Shown here: one piece after another, positions 25,081-39,376 of the stretch
Position numbering within the stretch: the stretch's first letter is position 1
How the letters are laid out: each line of letters begins with the position of its first letter
DNA from: Taenia hydatigena
Taxonomy: Eukaryota; Platyhelminthes; Cestoda; Cyclophyllidea; Taeniidae
Assembly: GCA_036345935.2 (NCBI GenBank)
Contig: JADWOT020001916.1
Coordinates: 340,071-404,070, forward strand
Length of the DNA: 64,000 nt
Direction: 5' to 3'
The notes under the pieces: model-generated
Database searches by the model: none
What the model was told of the DNA's origin: nothing
What the model saw: only the letters and a program-made list of their open reading frames with translations
Position numbers and translations under genes: made by a program

Positions 25081-25374
25081 TGACTATATCACGCGTTCTT
25101 GTAGATCACCCGTTCCACCATTGCTAAATGTAGCCGCCTATTGATGGGTGGGATCGTTGACATGGTCGTGCAGTGACCGGTGGGATGCACTTGCATACCT
25201 GTGCGTTTAGCCCTGCCTTTTAGAAGAATTAGTCTTAGAATAGACGCGATTCAGAGAATAACTTATAAGATGGGAAAATTTTTGGCCATTGGTAAGCCAT
25301 TAGTGATCAGTAGGCTACTAGTGCAAACAGACCATGGTGATGATTTAAAGTGTTACCTTCATTCTACTTGACTA

Positions 25375-28300
25375 CCCATCGTTGCAAGTCGGTTACTGAG
25401 GCATGGTCAGTAGCTGTACACCGAAGGCATCCAGACCAAGTGCGGATGAAATGCGACAGACGTTAGGTGTGCTTGAGTTACTATGCTTGGTGTAAAGGTG
25501 TAGGGAATGGGGAGAGTTGTTGAGGCTGTTAATACATTCTGGACCTGTTTTCTTCGACAAATGGCATAAAAATTGTAATGAATGCTTGCTTGTTTAAAGA
25601 AATCTTGATGAACTAGTCAGAGTCTGTCACTTTTAAATTGCCCTCACAATTTTAAGTACTAAATTCGTCGGCAAACACATTATACTTTCCTCCCCTTCTG
25701 TTATCGAACGTTCTTCGTGTTCTGTGAAGTAATGCGTGCATCGGAGTGCATTAAAAGAGGCAGTCATTTGAGCAAAGAAGGCATCCACTGACCTGTTTAA
25801 TTGAATAATGGGGATGGAGGACACTCAGTGGATGTAGGTGCTCCACGTGTATGAGTTCCCATCACGGGGCTCTTCCTCTCCTGTGTATTGTGCCACACTT
25901 TTCTCCGGTAAAATCACATGGTCACGAGGATTTTGTGTGTTTCTACATTGTCCCAAGAGTTGCATCGAACTCATGCCTGCAAAGTCTAGCATTGCTGCAC
26001 ACTGTAGGAGAGATCAAGCCAGTGATCATATGACTTGGACGCTGTGTTACATTCACTGAGTTGTACTGCAAGGACAAAACAGAGGGCAATGCCGTTTGGG
26101 TGCTATGCATAATGGAGAAGTACGAAAATCGTATGATGTCGAACCTACTCTTCGTCATTGTCTGACCGAAGAATAGCTCTCGAAATGTGCTATGTTTAAG
26201 CGAGTCAGCTAAAATGCTCTCTCACTGTCAGTAGATACTCGTGAGCATCCTCGTGGCGATGGAAGTGCAGTGATTCTTAAATGACTTCAATGAATCCTAG
26301 CCGCCGCCAAATCAACTCATCCATGCTGCTATCTACTTACCGCCTTCCACCAAACTACACCCATATGACAGGTCATTCCCACTCCTCACCATGGTAGAAA
26401 AATGGCAATATATTACGGAGAAGCTTCTAGGACCAATGGTAAGTGTTACATTCGTTTGGTTCTACTGAAATCTGTCTGTGGTCTGCTTTGTGTGCAATAA
26501 AAATCTTAGGATTAACTAAATTAAATAGTGAGCAGATGGATCCCCATAAACGCATAAGGCCAGCTTTATATCAGAGCGGCATTTCAGCCCATAGACATCC
26601 ATCGACAGCCATTTGGCCATTCAGATGCTGCCTATTTGCCCTTTCGTGACTAAATTCAGAGGTAACCCTTTGTGAGTATCGTCTTGTTCTTCCGAATAGT
26701 TCATTTCATCAACTTAGCTAACAGTGTGCCTCTTCATAACACTTTGACCCTTAACGTCCGTCCAGCCGTTAAAAGGGGAGAGAGTTAAATAGCTCACATC
26801 GCCATTCCACTAAGTCGGTGAGTCATCCGAGGTATCTATCCCACATCTGGTAGAACGCAACGTTGAGCTGTCGACGTACTTACCCTATGAGCCTCAAGCG
26901 CCCGTAACAGGCCCAACTTAGTCGTCCTCAAAGTGGCAATAGCTTGTCGCTCTCCAACAAAACGTTGTTTTGCTTACCTATCAGCAAACAACCTCTCGCA
27001 TTCACTTTTACCTCTATCAAGTCAGTTAACCTCTGAGTTTCTGCAATCAAGGAGGAAAATAATGGGGAGAGTCATTAGATCTTCCTGCAACATCCTCGTG
27101 CCCTTCATTTACCGCAAGTAGACGCTTGTCTGGCCTTGAGACTCTAGACAATCGTACTCAGGATATGTTAAATGACTAGAAAGCGGACTAGTTGCGCTGA
27201 TGTCTAGAGATAAATCGCTCAGCAAATATACTACTTTCCTGCTTACGCCTCCTCGAAAGCATCCATTCAATACAATGGACTTTTATCGCTCATTCTCTAT
27301 GCAAAACATCCTTGTCCGTATTAAAGTGGTGATGGTTGTGCCAACTGGCTGCGCGACAGATGAATATGCTTTTATTAGTTTCACCCGGTGATCGGTTCAG
27401 TGTGACCGAATGTTTGGTTGTCTGGTTATTCTGACTGATCTCTCTTTTCGATGAGACGTTAGAGTTAAATCGGTGCAACGATTTGGTGTCAATCACTTTG
27501 TCAGTGCTATCAGAGTCCAGACTAAAATGCTCATGCAAACAACTGCAGGGGTTCGCCGTGTGATTGGTTGTCTGAATAGGGCCGTCGTAATAAGGAAAAA
27601 TACGAATTTTTCGTTTTTGTTGGTGATAAAACTGTTACATGATGTCGGGCTATCTGGCTTAAAGTGACTTTTCCTGATGAAAAGTAACTTAAAGACAAAG
27701 CTGTACGTGCTTTGGCGAAATGCTGAGGTAAATGTAGCACCCACAGGCTTTCCTCAAGACGAACTTCAAGGGGACCGTTGCCGACATGCAGAGAAGCTGA
27801 GGGTAGGATGGTCCACCGGCACGACTTAGACCTTTGAGGGTCGTTGCACAGACAGTAAAAGGAGGTCGGTTGAACCCACTGAAGTTAAGGAAGAGTGTTA
27901 ATAGGGCTAGGAACTAAATTTAAGTGGAAAACGCAGCTACGCTCCTGACTTTTCCTTTTTGACTTAAATGCCGTTCGTTGTGAGAACAACCAAGGTTTTC
28001 AAATCTATACGAAGCTACTCAAATTCCTCCTATTCAAACAAAGTGGCATTCCCTTAAAATAGGGGATGGCATTATTTGGAAGACATCGTTACTCCATATT
28101 GAGAAGATAAGCGAAAGGCAATTCATCGCCATCACCTTGAGATTGTCCAATTAATGCAGTTGATGCATGCTGCAAGAAAGAGGCATTTGCTTGGTAAATT
28201 GCCTAAAAAACACTCGACTGAATAGCAGATACAATGGGAAGCGGAGGTCCGCCGATTAGCAGGCGTCCACAGTCGCAAGAAAACATGGCAAATTGATCAT

Positions 28301-31300
28301 GCGAATCCCACTGCTAATTTAAATGCCAATTTTACTTTGCGACGTCACTTTCTTTCGCTCGGACCCAACTCTTACTTGTCAAAGAGTCAGCGAACAAAAA
28401 TGTGGCTTGTTAACTTCGTTTAACGATGGGTTAGGTGAGCTACAACTACCTTCCTATATCCACTGGACTGGTGTATAGAGTAATTACTGAGACGATGAAA
28501 ATCTTTTTCACCCTTTGTGGATACCATGACCTTTCCTTTAATCTTTTGACTATTCCTGCTGTAAAATCGCCAAATGCAAACCGCAGCTGTCCCCAAACGT
28601 CCACACAGTAGCTCTAGCGGACCACAAAACATTCTCTATTGTGAGGACAACATGCGTTAACGCATGACCTGAGTAGCTTCACTCGCCCCTCAACAGCCAA
28701 GTGCTGCCGTATCTCCCATGCAATGCTTACACAAATATCATACCTTTAAAATGATACGATGTTAGGTAGAGAAGGAAGGAGTTAGTCCTGATGAGTCACC
28801 AGATTTCATGTTGGGGTTACCATCTTAAGGTAGATCAGTGTCGTTAAATACCGAGGCGATGAGAGACAAATGTGTAGAGGGAGGTTCAAATGCAAGCCGC
28901 TTTGCTGATAAACGAGAGGTAATGATCGAAGTGTTGCCGTTATGTGGAGAGGTTCTATTGGTTCCATTTATGGAGACATTAGACCTTTGATTGGCTACAA
29001 TCTAGTCATCGAAACCAAAATCGACGTGTGATGTCGAATAGTGCCCTACACTCGGCCTGAAACCTTCCAAGGCTTAACGCGAACTGTAAAGCAGATGGAA
29101 ATGAGTTACAACCAAATTGTTTGGCCGTATTTGCCCCATAAATAACCAAATGGACGCCTGTCTTTCATCAAAGGGCCATTTTTAATGTGCCCTACAATTC
29201 CGAAACGAGTTACTGCTAAATTATTTCTGGAAAGAATGCTAACACTGAACTTCACGTGTCTATGCCACATCGCCCAATGCACTATCAAGCCTTGCCATCC
29301 AGCATGAGCACTGCAGTCTTGTTATTTATGTCGCATCCATCGTGGTGTCGAACAAGCTGCCTCATAATCAGCATTATGGAATCAGCCTACTCTCACTTCT
29401 TCCTTATAATCAAAACAATCGCGTGCAAAATATGTATATTATTGCAAAAAGTAAATGCAGATGGATGTTTAGAAGAGACACATATGCGCTTAGCGCTCTT
29501 GAAACTTCCAGTAGATAAAAGAGCTGTGTGAGCTGAGCGATTCCCCTGACAAATCTATACGAAGCTACTCAAATTCCTCCTATTCAAACAAAGTGGCATT
29601 CCCTTAAAATAGGGGATGGCATTATTTGGAAGACATCGTTACTCCATATTGAGAAGATAAGCGAAAGGCAATTCATCGCCATCACCTTGAGATTGTCCAA
29701 TTAATGCAGTTGATGCATGCTGCAAGAAAGAGGCATTTGCTTGGTAAATTGCCTAAAAAACACTCGACTGAATAGCAGATACAATGGGAAGCGGAGGTCC
29801 GCCGATTAGCAGGCGTCCACAGTCGCAAGAAAACATGGCAAATTGATCATGCGAATCCCACTGCTAATTTAAATGCCAATTTTACTTTGCAACGTCATTT
29901 TCTTTCGCTTGGACCCAAATTCCATTTGTCAAAAGGTGGACGGACAAAAATGTGGCTTGTAAACTTCGCTTAACAATGGGCTAGGTGAGCTACAACTACC
30001 TTCCTATACCCACTGGACTGGTGTATGGTGTAATTATTGAGACGATGAAGCCTTTTTTGCCCCTTATGTACACCGTTAACTTTTCCTTTGACCTTTTGAC
30101 TATTCCTGATGTAAACTCGACCAATGCGAACCGCAGCTATCCCCAAACTCCCATACAGTGTCTATAGCGGGCCACAAAACATTCACTGTTGTGAGGACAC
30201 CATGCGTTAACGCATGACCTGAGTAGTTTCAATCGCCCTTCGACAGCCAAGTGCTGACGTACTTCCCATGCAATGTTTACACAAATATCGCCTTCAAAAT
30301 GATACGGTGTTAGATAGAGAAGGTAAGAGCTAGTCCTCATCAGTCATCAGGCGATGCGAGACCAATGTGTAGAGGGAGGTTCAAATACAATCCGCTTTGC
30401 TGATTAACGCGAGTTAATGATCGAAGTGTTGCCACTATGTGGAAGGATTCCATCGATTCCATTTATGGAGACATTGCTTTTAGCACTACAGGAAGAACAT
30501 TATTCCTCCTCTTCTACACCTTTCCTTTATAAGCATTTTGTTTTGTCTCTAGCTACATGTACATGTTTAGCTCTTTGACAATCTTAATTTGGCTTTGCCT
30601 TTGACCTATCGATACGATGTTCGTACAAGAAATAAAGAGCTTGAAGGGCAATTTATGAAGCCATGACATCAGTACACATGCTACTTATTTCCATAGTAGA
30701 CTTTAACTAGCAAATACAATTGGAGACTTTTCCTTAGTTGCCTTAGCAAACTGGGCTGCTCACTCTCTTGGTCACCTTTCCTTTCGCATATCTTGGTGTT
30801 CTTTTGATTCGTTTGAGCTGAAGACACCCCATTTGTAGCCCGAATGATACGTCGATCACCCGTGTTGTGGTGAAAGTGATGCAAGCTTTCCTTCTGTTCC
30901 TGCCCTACTCAATGTGTGTGACGTTAAGTGTGACTGAGATTCGAGACGCATTCTCTTTCCCTTCCATCACTTACACTCATTTTTGCTATTGTAATTTGTG
31001 GCTTGCAACATATTTGGCAGATATCATTACACCCCACTAATTCGCGACATTGACGACAAAAATGGCAGAATTCGAGGCTAGGAAATGTATCATCGGTGTA
31101 GAACCACGATTAAATGTTGCTGACATGGTTTGGGATCCCCGTCATCACGAAATGGCTAAGGCTGCAGGGAAAAGCAGTCACAATTCGCCGCGTTAGTGAT
31201 TACATTCACGTGCGATCCAAAATTATATCGAATTAACACGATGCTGCTCCCCTTTCATTCATTTTACCGGGGGTTGAGTTGCATCCAGCTTATTAACAAA

Positions 31301-32480
31301 GATGAAGGGAAGGGAAAGGATTAGGACGGCTATTTATGTGTTCTTCTTTTCTCGCTAGACCTCTGACCTTAGACGACCGCTTAGGCAGAAGGGAAGGGGA
31401 CCCATTAGAGTAGGCCATCGAATGTCTATTCAACGTGGCTTTAATTAACCCTAAAGAAGGGCCTATGAACTGCTGGATGATGGCGGTTGATTAAGACCAC
31501 TTTTGTGCTTTAGTTATGACTAAATGTGGTCTCAGATCCTATGCCCTAAAAGCGCTTAACGCGTAGGCGATTAGTAATGAAAAGTAGTAGTTTTCGGTTT
31601 TAACGGTGTCACCGAATCAAACAAGGAGCGTATCATGCTCAAGCTACTGCAGCTGAGTAATGGATCGGTTGAGGGAGGGAATGGGAATGAGAAACGTGTT
31701 CTATGCCCTGTGTAGTGGTTTGGTCTACCCTTAGGATGGATAGACATTATGAGATGAAGGACAGTTTCTTTCTCTCCCCTGCAACCTTGGTTAGTAGGAT
31801 CCAGTTTGGTTGGCATCAATTCATGGGTGTTTTGGATAGGAGTGAGGCCAATCGAAGCATCATTGTGCTACGTGCTGGCGATGAGATTCGGACCCATATT
31901 TGGAAAAGGTGGTCAAACACATTTAGGGTGTTGATTGTAAGGTATCAATCGAGCCATTTCGTTCCTACAAAAAGGAATCTTGGGGTGTGAACTGACCTGT
32001 GGGCCTTAACTGTGACATGGAACATGGACCCAACTCTGCCAGGCATTGCCTCCGACCGCTTCGATGGATTGGGTAATACAATCGCTTATGCATATGATGC
32101 ATCGCCCTGTGTGGACGCCCACCTCCAAAGCGGTGGGAGCGAGGCAGTACATTGTGCTGCTGGAAAAAGAAGAGGAAGGCAAATGATGAGACTGAGTTGA
32201 GTGAACTCCCATGTCTTTAATGGAAAGGCTCAACTCCTACCTGTCTTTCCCCATGCATGGTCGCATTTGTCTTCCGTGGATAAATATTTCAAATTTGATG
32301 GCATAACCGTATGAGTGCCAATCATTAGACCTTTGATTGGCTACAATCTAGTCATCGAAATCAAAATCGACGTGTGATGTCAAATAGTGCCCTACACCCA
32401 GCCTGAAACCTTTTAAGGTTTGACGAGAGCTGTAAAGCAGATGGAAATGAGTTACAACCAAATCGTTTGGCCGTATTTGT
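25375..32480 (+). repeat. Direct duplication, left block
   Basis: It aligns collinearly with 33035-39215 in the same orientation. Anchors: GGTTACTGA near 25391 and 33051, the TCAAGTCAGT block (27018 and 35129), the TTGTGAGGACA block (28638 and 36645) and the ATTAGACCTTTGATTGG block (32326, and 39045 with changes). The left block additionally contains an internal tandem duplication (28000-32853). No gene is supported inside; frames are broken differently in the two blocks. Confidence 0.82.
28000..29550 (+). repeat. Internal tandem duplication, first unit (P1 plus R1)
   Basis: P1 (28000-28977) is repeated as P2 (29550-30480). R1 (28978-29550) is repeated as R2 (32326-32853). The order P1-R1-P2-Q-R2, compared with P-Q-R in the right block, is what a tandem duplication of P-Q-R followed by loss of Q from the first unit would leave. 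The R1|P2 joint is at 29550, after CTGAGCGATTCCCCTGAC. Confidence 0.82.
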
Positions 32481-32853
32481 CCCATAAATAACTAAGTAAC
32501 TAAGTAACACCACCTGTAAAGCACCTATTTTTTAACCAAAGACCATTTTCAATGTGCTTTACAATTCCGAAACAAGTTACCGCTAAATTATTTCTGGAAA
32601 GAATGCTAACTCTGGACTTTGCCATCCAGCATGCTAGCTGCAGTCTTGTTATTCAAGTCGCATCCATCGTGGCATTATGGAATCAGCCTACCCTCACTTC
32701 GTCCTTGCAATCAAACTAATCGCTTGCAAAATATGTACATTGGTGCAAAAAGTAAATGCAGATGGATGTTTGGAGGAGACACCTATTCGCCCAGCCCTCT
32801 AGAACCTTCCAGTGAATAACGGATACATGTGTGGGCTGAGCGATTCTCCTGAC
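29550..32853 (+). repeat. Internal tandem duplication, second unit (P2, Q, R2)
   Basis: P2 is identical to P1 for its first 341 bases (29550-29890 against 28000-28340) and then differs at about 18 of the next 120 positions. Q (30480-32325) corresponds to 37000-39040 in the right direct block. R2 ends near 32853 after CTGAGCGATTCTCCTGAC. Confidence 0.82.
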
Positions 32854-33034
32854 AACAAAATCACCATGGTTTGAAGGAGGATAAGCCTTAATTTGAGATA
32901 AATGTAAGCTACAACAAATTTTTTGCACCTCACTGATTAGGCCTTGTTAGGAGGCCCGTAACTCCACCCCTGAATTTCAATTATTTGCAAGCCACGAATA
33001 TCAGTTTTCCCTTTCTCCTTCCAATTGTTTGTGT

Positions 33035-36000
33035 CGTAGCAACTGGGTTACTGAAGCATAGTAAGTAGTAGTCCACATTACGCATGCATTTACAGCGAAA
33101 AAAGCATCAAATGCAACCGATGGTAAGTGTGTCCAATTCTCCGTGCTCTGTACATCTGTTACAGCTTATAGTACATTCTGAACCTGTCTTTCTGCCAAAT
33201 GAAATGAAAATTGCATTAAATTTTACCTGTTCATCAGAGCCTAAGTAACTTTTTTGGCGCAGTTAATGCTTGGCGTATTTTAATTGCCAGTTATTATGAC
33301 AGAGATCGCGTGACGGCAAGTCCACTATCCTGTTCTATTAGACAATGAGGATGGGAGGCGCTTGACGGATGTAAGTGAGCCTCGTGGCTAGCTGTGGCTT
33401 CCGACAGACGCTGCACGTGCACGTGTTCCATCACGAAGCTCTTCCTCCCTTGTGTATCATGTCACACTCTGCTTCAGTAAATAGCATGGTCAAAGAGTCT
33501 TATGTGACCACTTGCAAATTCTTGGATTGTAATGCACTCAAAGAGAGATTGATTTAGTAATCTAAAGACAGTGTGGAACACACTGTATCTTACTGCAAGA
33601 ACAACTCAGAGGACAGCTGTTTGGGTGGTATGCATGGTGGAAAAGTTGGAATGGAGGATGTCATCCAAACCAACACCCAGTCTTTGTCAGACCCACAAAT
33701 AGCTTCGAATGATGTTATAATGGGAAAAGTTGGGTGGATGCTCCTGCTCTGCCGTCGCGGCATCCCTTCCCTCAAGACTAAGCAAAGCCAAAAGTCACTT
33801 GTTAGCATCTTTGTGGTGACCAAATTGCAGGGAGTCGCAGACCACTGCAAAGCATCAAAAGCCACCGCTAAATCAACTTAACAGTATCGCTGTTTAATCA
33901 CCGGCTTTAATTATATCAAACTCACTTGACACAGAGTGGACGACTTTGTCGTTGCCACTGCTACTCAAAATGCCTTTTGCATTATACGCCTTTTACAGTA
34001 ATCTAAGAACACTGAGTCAACACAGTAATTTAATATTACAATCAGCACACGGGCTGAGACCACTGATGCGCCGATGCAATTGCAATGCCACTAGCCCTGT
34101 CACCATGAGATGCTGATGAACGGCATTGAAGTAGATGTATTTATCATAATACTTGATCTCATATTTAGCCAGACGAGGGCCAAGTGACCACCCTTGTTTA
34201 ATTCGATGGTTTTAATATCGAGATCGTTCACGCTGCGACCTGCAGAAGAGGCACCACACAAATGTAGTTAGTCTGTACTATGAATCCCTCTTTTAAAGAA
34301 TCCTGTGCTTCTGGATGTCGCTGAGTGCCGAACATGAAGCATTTTAGTTTGGAAGTATTCGCCTTCAATTTCGTCAGGCAATCAGTTGCAAGCTCTCATG
34401 CGTCCGACTATACATACCTCATCGACCAACGGGATGAGGGTGCCAGGTCACTCACATTTGCACAATCTATCTTCATGCCTGAAATGAGCTCAACAGATCA
34501 TGTGTTCTCTTTACCATGGTTAGAAAGCGACAGCTGGATGCTTACGGACGGGCGGCTAATAACGAGTGAGAGAGAGGTCATTTTAAAAAATGATTTTTCG
34601 TTAAAACAGTTTCGCAGTCTACTTTGTTAGCGGTAAAAGAGAAAATTTCGAAATCTTAAAGTTGTGCGCAGATAAATCCACACATCGGTATAAGTCAGAG
34701 TGATATTGAAGATGGTGCCGCGGCCCAAAGGCCAACACTTAACACTCCTTTGGCTATCCACACCCTGCTTGTCAACCCTCTTAGACCGACAGTATAAGCG
34801 GCTGCTTGTAAGTATCCTCCATATTTTGACTGGCCCTTTCCATTGACCTATGTGGCATTGTGCACCTCCAGGCTTTGGAATGAGAGGGCTTGGCAGTACA
34901 GTACACACCGCCATTTTACTAAGCCGTTGAGGCAGCTGTGGTATCCATTCTATAACTGGCATTAGAGAGCATAATCGACCTCTCGATGTGCTTACCTTAT
35001 GAGGATCGAGCCTTTGTAACAGAATCGAATTAGGTGTCCTCCCAGTGACAATATTTTGTCACTTTCTAACCAAATGTTGTTTGTAGTGCATGTCAGTAAG
35101 TAACCTGCCGCACTCACTTTTGTCTCTGTCAAGTCAGTGAACCTAGAAGCTTCCACAATTGAGGTGGACAATTGATGCCATACTTTGCCATGTTTTCCTT
35201 TTAAGGGTCATTTGATGGCTCGATGGATCTTCCTGCAACATTTCGAAGGTGTTCGCGAGAGCACCGGCTCTTCGAAAATAGGTGTGGCTAGCCAAGCACT
35301 CCGGGACATGTCGTATTGCTGTAAGAGATGGCACGATCTCACACTCACTGCCGCATCCTTGTCCTCTTCCTCAACTGCAAGCAGTTAGTTGTCTGGACTA
35401 AGCCCTAGACAATCGTATTTAGGGTAGCTCAAATGACTCCGATGGGAAGCAAATGGAAGCGCACTAGATTTTGCTAATATTTAGAGGTGATCAGCCATCA
35501 AAAGTGAGTCTATCTAGCTTATACCGCCTAAAAAGTGTCTATTCAATGCATTGGACCTTTATAACTCCATTCGTTTTATGAAAACACAACTCGAATTATG
35601 CTGAAATGGTAAAAGTTTTGTCAACTTGCTAGGCGAGAGATGGATCTGCTATTATCAAGATGCACTTAGTGATTGGCTTAATGTGACCGAATATTTGGTC
35701 TTTTGAAGCCTCTGATTCGTACCTTTTTTGGTGAGGGTTGATGGAGTCAAATAGATGCAACAATGGGGTGGCAATCACTTTACCAGTGCTATCGGAGGCC
35801 AGGCTGCAAGTGTTTATGCAAAGGACTGCAAGGGTTCGCCCTGTGGTAGATCGTTCAAATTAAGCCGTTGGAAAACAGAGAACATAGGCATTCATTGTTC
35901 TCCTCGGGTGATAAAACTGTTATATAATACCGGTCCTGTAAGTGTGAAACCTGGCTTACACCCGACTGTCTGCCTAGAAGTGACTTTCTCGTGATGGTAG

Positions 36001-39000
36001 ATACATGAAAGCCAAAGCCGTTTGTGCTTCATCGAAGCGTTGAGGTAAGTGTAGCAGCCATGCGATATGCAGAGCAGTTGAGGATAGGAGGGTCTACTGG
36101 CACGACTCGGCTGTCATTCCGCCGACGGAGAGATAGAACCGAAGAAACTAAAAGAAGGAATTTTAATGGAGCAGATGCTGCCGTTTGCTATGAGACAAAC
36201 ACGGTTTGATTAAGTGTACCCCGAGCCACTGGATTCCTCCTTTTAAAAAGGGCATTTTTTAAACAAGTACAAATGTTTCATTTGGCTACAGAGGAACATG
36301 GTGTTGTAGAGGTTCCGTTATGCGATGACGGCGAGGTAAGTGAAAGGCACATCACCGCAGTCGCACACGAAATGGCGAAATTCCCATTCGAATCTCATTG
36401 CCAGCTTTATTGCCAATTTTAATTTGCTGCGCCTCCTTCCCTCTCTCGGATTTAGCTCTTCCCACTGGACTTATGCATGGAGTAATGAATGAGATGCTGA
36501 AGCTCTCATTTTTACTCATCGTGGATACCATGACCTCTTCCATGGTATTTAGATGACTCCGGATGTATACTCCTTTATGTTACATCGCAGATGGCCACGG
36601 ATACTTTACAGAGTGGCTATAGCGGGCCACAAAACTTTTGCTATTGTGAGGACAGCATAGTCATCGCATGGCCTGAGTAGCTCCAATCGTCCCTCGATCA
36701 CTAAGTGCTGACGCGTTCCCCACGCGATGCTTAGGCGGATTTTATACCTTCTAAATGGTATGATTTTCGCTAGAGAGGGTTGGAGTTAGTCCTGATGAGC
36801 CACCACACTTCATGGTGGGGTTTTTGTCCTGAAGTAAATCAGTGTTGTCAAATGCCGTGGCGGCGAGTGGTGAATGTGCAAAGGGAATTTCAAATTTGCT
36901 CTGCGTTGCTCTTAAATGTGCGGTACCTTGCCGGAAACGATCAAAGTGAAACCATCACGTGGAGGGGTCCTATTGGTTTCATTTCATGAGGAGATTGCTT
37001 TCATCTTTGCGGCAGAAACATTTTCCCTCCTCAATCTTAAGGCTTCGCTTCCAAGCTCTTCACTTTTTCCCTTTTTACAAATAAGTATCTCCTTTTTTGA
37101 TAGTCTGGATTTGGTCGTTACCTTTAATGTCTAAGACGAAGTATCGGCAACAAATTGACAGCTTAAAAGCCAAATCATGGAACCTGAAAACCAGTGCATA
37201 AGCTACTCATTTATGCATTACCTGTAATCAAAGGATCCTTGGCCCAAATTTCGATCGACCTTGCTTTTGTCCTCATTGCAAGGCCTTTGGGGTTCTTTGA
37301 TCCCATCTTTTGCTTCTAAGCTTTTCGTTTTGTCTACAGTTACAAATACATGTTTAACTTTTGGATTAACTCAAGTTGGTTTCTACCTTTGGTCTTTAAA
37401 AGGACGTACTTACGAGAGCTAGAGAGATTGGGAAACAATTTGTGGAGCCGAAAAATCAGTTTAAATATGATTGGCCACTTTTCCTTTGATGTCTTAGCAA
37501 ACCGGGATGCTAAACCTCGATTGCCTATTCTCATGGGTACCTTGGTGTTTTTCGGTTAATTTACGCCGAAGACACCTCAGTTTTCGCCCGGATAATACGC
37601 CGAGCACCAGTATTGCAGTGCGAGTGATGCAAGCATTTATTCGGGTCCTGCTCTACCAAATCAGTGCAACGTCAAATGCCAATGGGATTCAAAATGCACT
37701 CTCCTTTTCCCCATCTTTGCATTCATTTTTACTAACCCAGTTAGTGACTTGCGATGCATTCAACAAATAATATCTCCACTGCACTGTTTCACGACACTAA
37801 AGACGTCTTTGGTATGATAGAGAGATAAAAATGCATTATCACAGTAGGGATTGCGTTAGAGTTTACAGGCATGGCCTAGAGACCTCGTCACACATCCGGC
37901 GCACACAGTCAGCCATCACGAAGTGGTTTGTGCTAAAAGTAAAAGCGTTCACGAATAATCGCGCAGGCCATTAACATTTTTACAATCGTTTAAATAAGCG
38001 ACTGAAATGATACGTCGTTTTTCTTCCTTATCATTTGGCCAGGGCTTGAGTTTCGTCCTGCTTGATGACAGTGATGAGGGGAGGGAATGGGGTGTGTATC
38101 GGCCATCGGTTGCGCCCTTCACTCCTCCTAAGATCGCCGACCTGAAGTAAAGGGAGGGCGATCCGTTAGAGTTGGCTGTCGGATTCCTATTCAACGTGGT
38201 CTTAATTAAATTTCCAGAAGCGAGTATGCAATGCTGCATGATGGTGATTGATTGGGGTTACTGCTACGCTCCAGTTACCTTGAAAGCGTTTACCTCGTAG
38301 GCGATTTGTGCTGACACTAGAGTTGAAATGTTGTAGTTTTAGGTTTTAGCAATGTCATCAACTCAAACGAGAAGCGCTTCATGCTTGAGCTACTGCGGTC
38401 GAATAAAGGATCAGGTTAGAGAGGAGGCGGGTGTTGAGGGCATGAGAAACGTGATCCATGCTCCGTGTAGGTGTTCGCTCTACTCTTCCGATGGATAGAC
38501 ATTATGGGACGAAGGGCTGTAGTGTTTGTTCTCTTGGCAGAACCTCATTGCCTTCTCTCTCTCCCTCAAATTCATTTGCTAGAACCCGGTTCAGCTGACA
38601 CCAATCCATGAATGTTTTAGGTAGAAATGAGGTCAAACAAAGCAGTATCGAGCCGCGTTTTGACAATTAAATTCGTATCCAAATGTAAAAGGTGATTTTG
38701 TGCGTTTCAGACGTTGATTGTAAGGTACCGATCAAGCCATTTCGTTCATGCAAAAGGGGATTTCGGGAAGTGGATCGACCTATGGGCTTTAAAAGTGACA
38801 TGAAAAGTTGACCTAACTCTGGTAAACATTAATCCAAATCGCTTCCATGGGTTGAGAGTCGTCATCGCTTCTGTATGTGATACACCGACCTGTGTGGACC
38901 CTTACCTATAAAACGGCAGAAGCGAGACAACGAATCGTTCTGTTACGAGAGAAAGAAGTAGAGGAATACAAGTGATGATGCTGAGTTGAATGGGTCCCTA

Positions 39001-39215
39001 TACATGCATGATCACATTTGCCTTCTGTAAACGTGCCGACCACTAGACCTTTAATTGGCGACAATCTGGCAACCGAAATCAATGTCTGCGTGTAATGTTG
39101 AGTTGTGTCCTACACCCGACCTGGAACCTTTTCAGTTCTACTCTGAGCTGTGAAGCAGTTGGAATGAGTTACAGCCGATTTGTTTAACTATTATCGCACC
39201 AAAAACAACTAACTA
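33035..39215 (+). repeat. Direct duplication, right block
   Basis: Counterpart of 25375-32480 with the simpler P-Q-R order: P near 36120-36990, Q near 37000-39040, and the start of R near 39045-39215. The block ends about 75 bases before the polyadenylation signal of the homeobox gene. Frames such as 33573-33881 (102 codons) are interrupted in the left block, so no gene is called. Confidence 0.82.
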
Positions 39216-39287
39216 GCTATTCGCATTTCAGAGACTTCCAACCCCATCCATAGACCCTTACGAAAACACCTCTTTAAGACAATTCTG

Positions 39288-39293
39288 TTTATT
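39288..39293 (-). promoter_or_regulatory. Polyadenylation signal AATAAA of the homeobox gene
   Basis: A canonical AATAAA on the minus strand, 83 bases past the TGA stop (39379-39377), is in the expected place for 3' end formation. Confidence 0.6.
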
Positions 39294-39376
39294 TCTTTTT
39301 TTGAAAGTCTACGTTATGCACAATTGCTGTCATCAAAACGCCAACATCACAACCATTAGATGAAAGACAAACAAGG

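Noticed and set aside
31703..31990. 95-codon plus-strand frame in the direct duplication
   Set aside because: The paralogous DNA near 38460-38770 has lost the frame, so there is no sign of selection.
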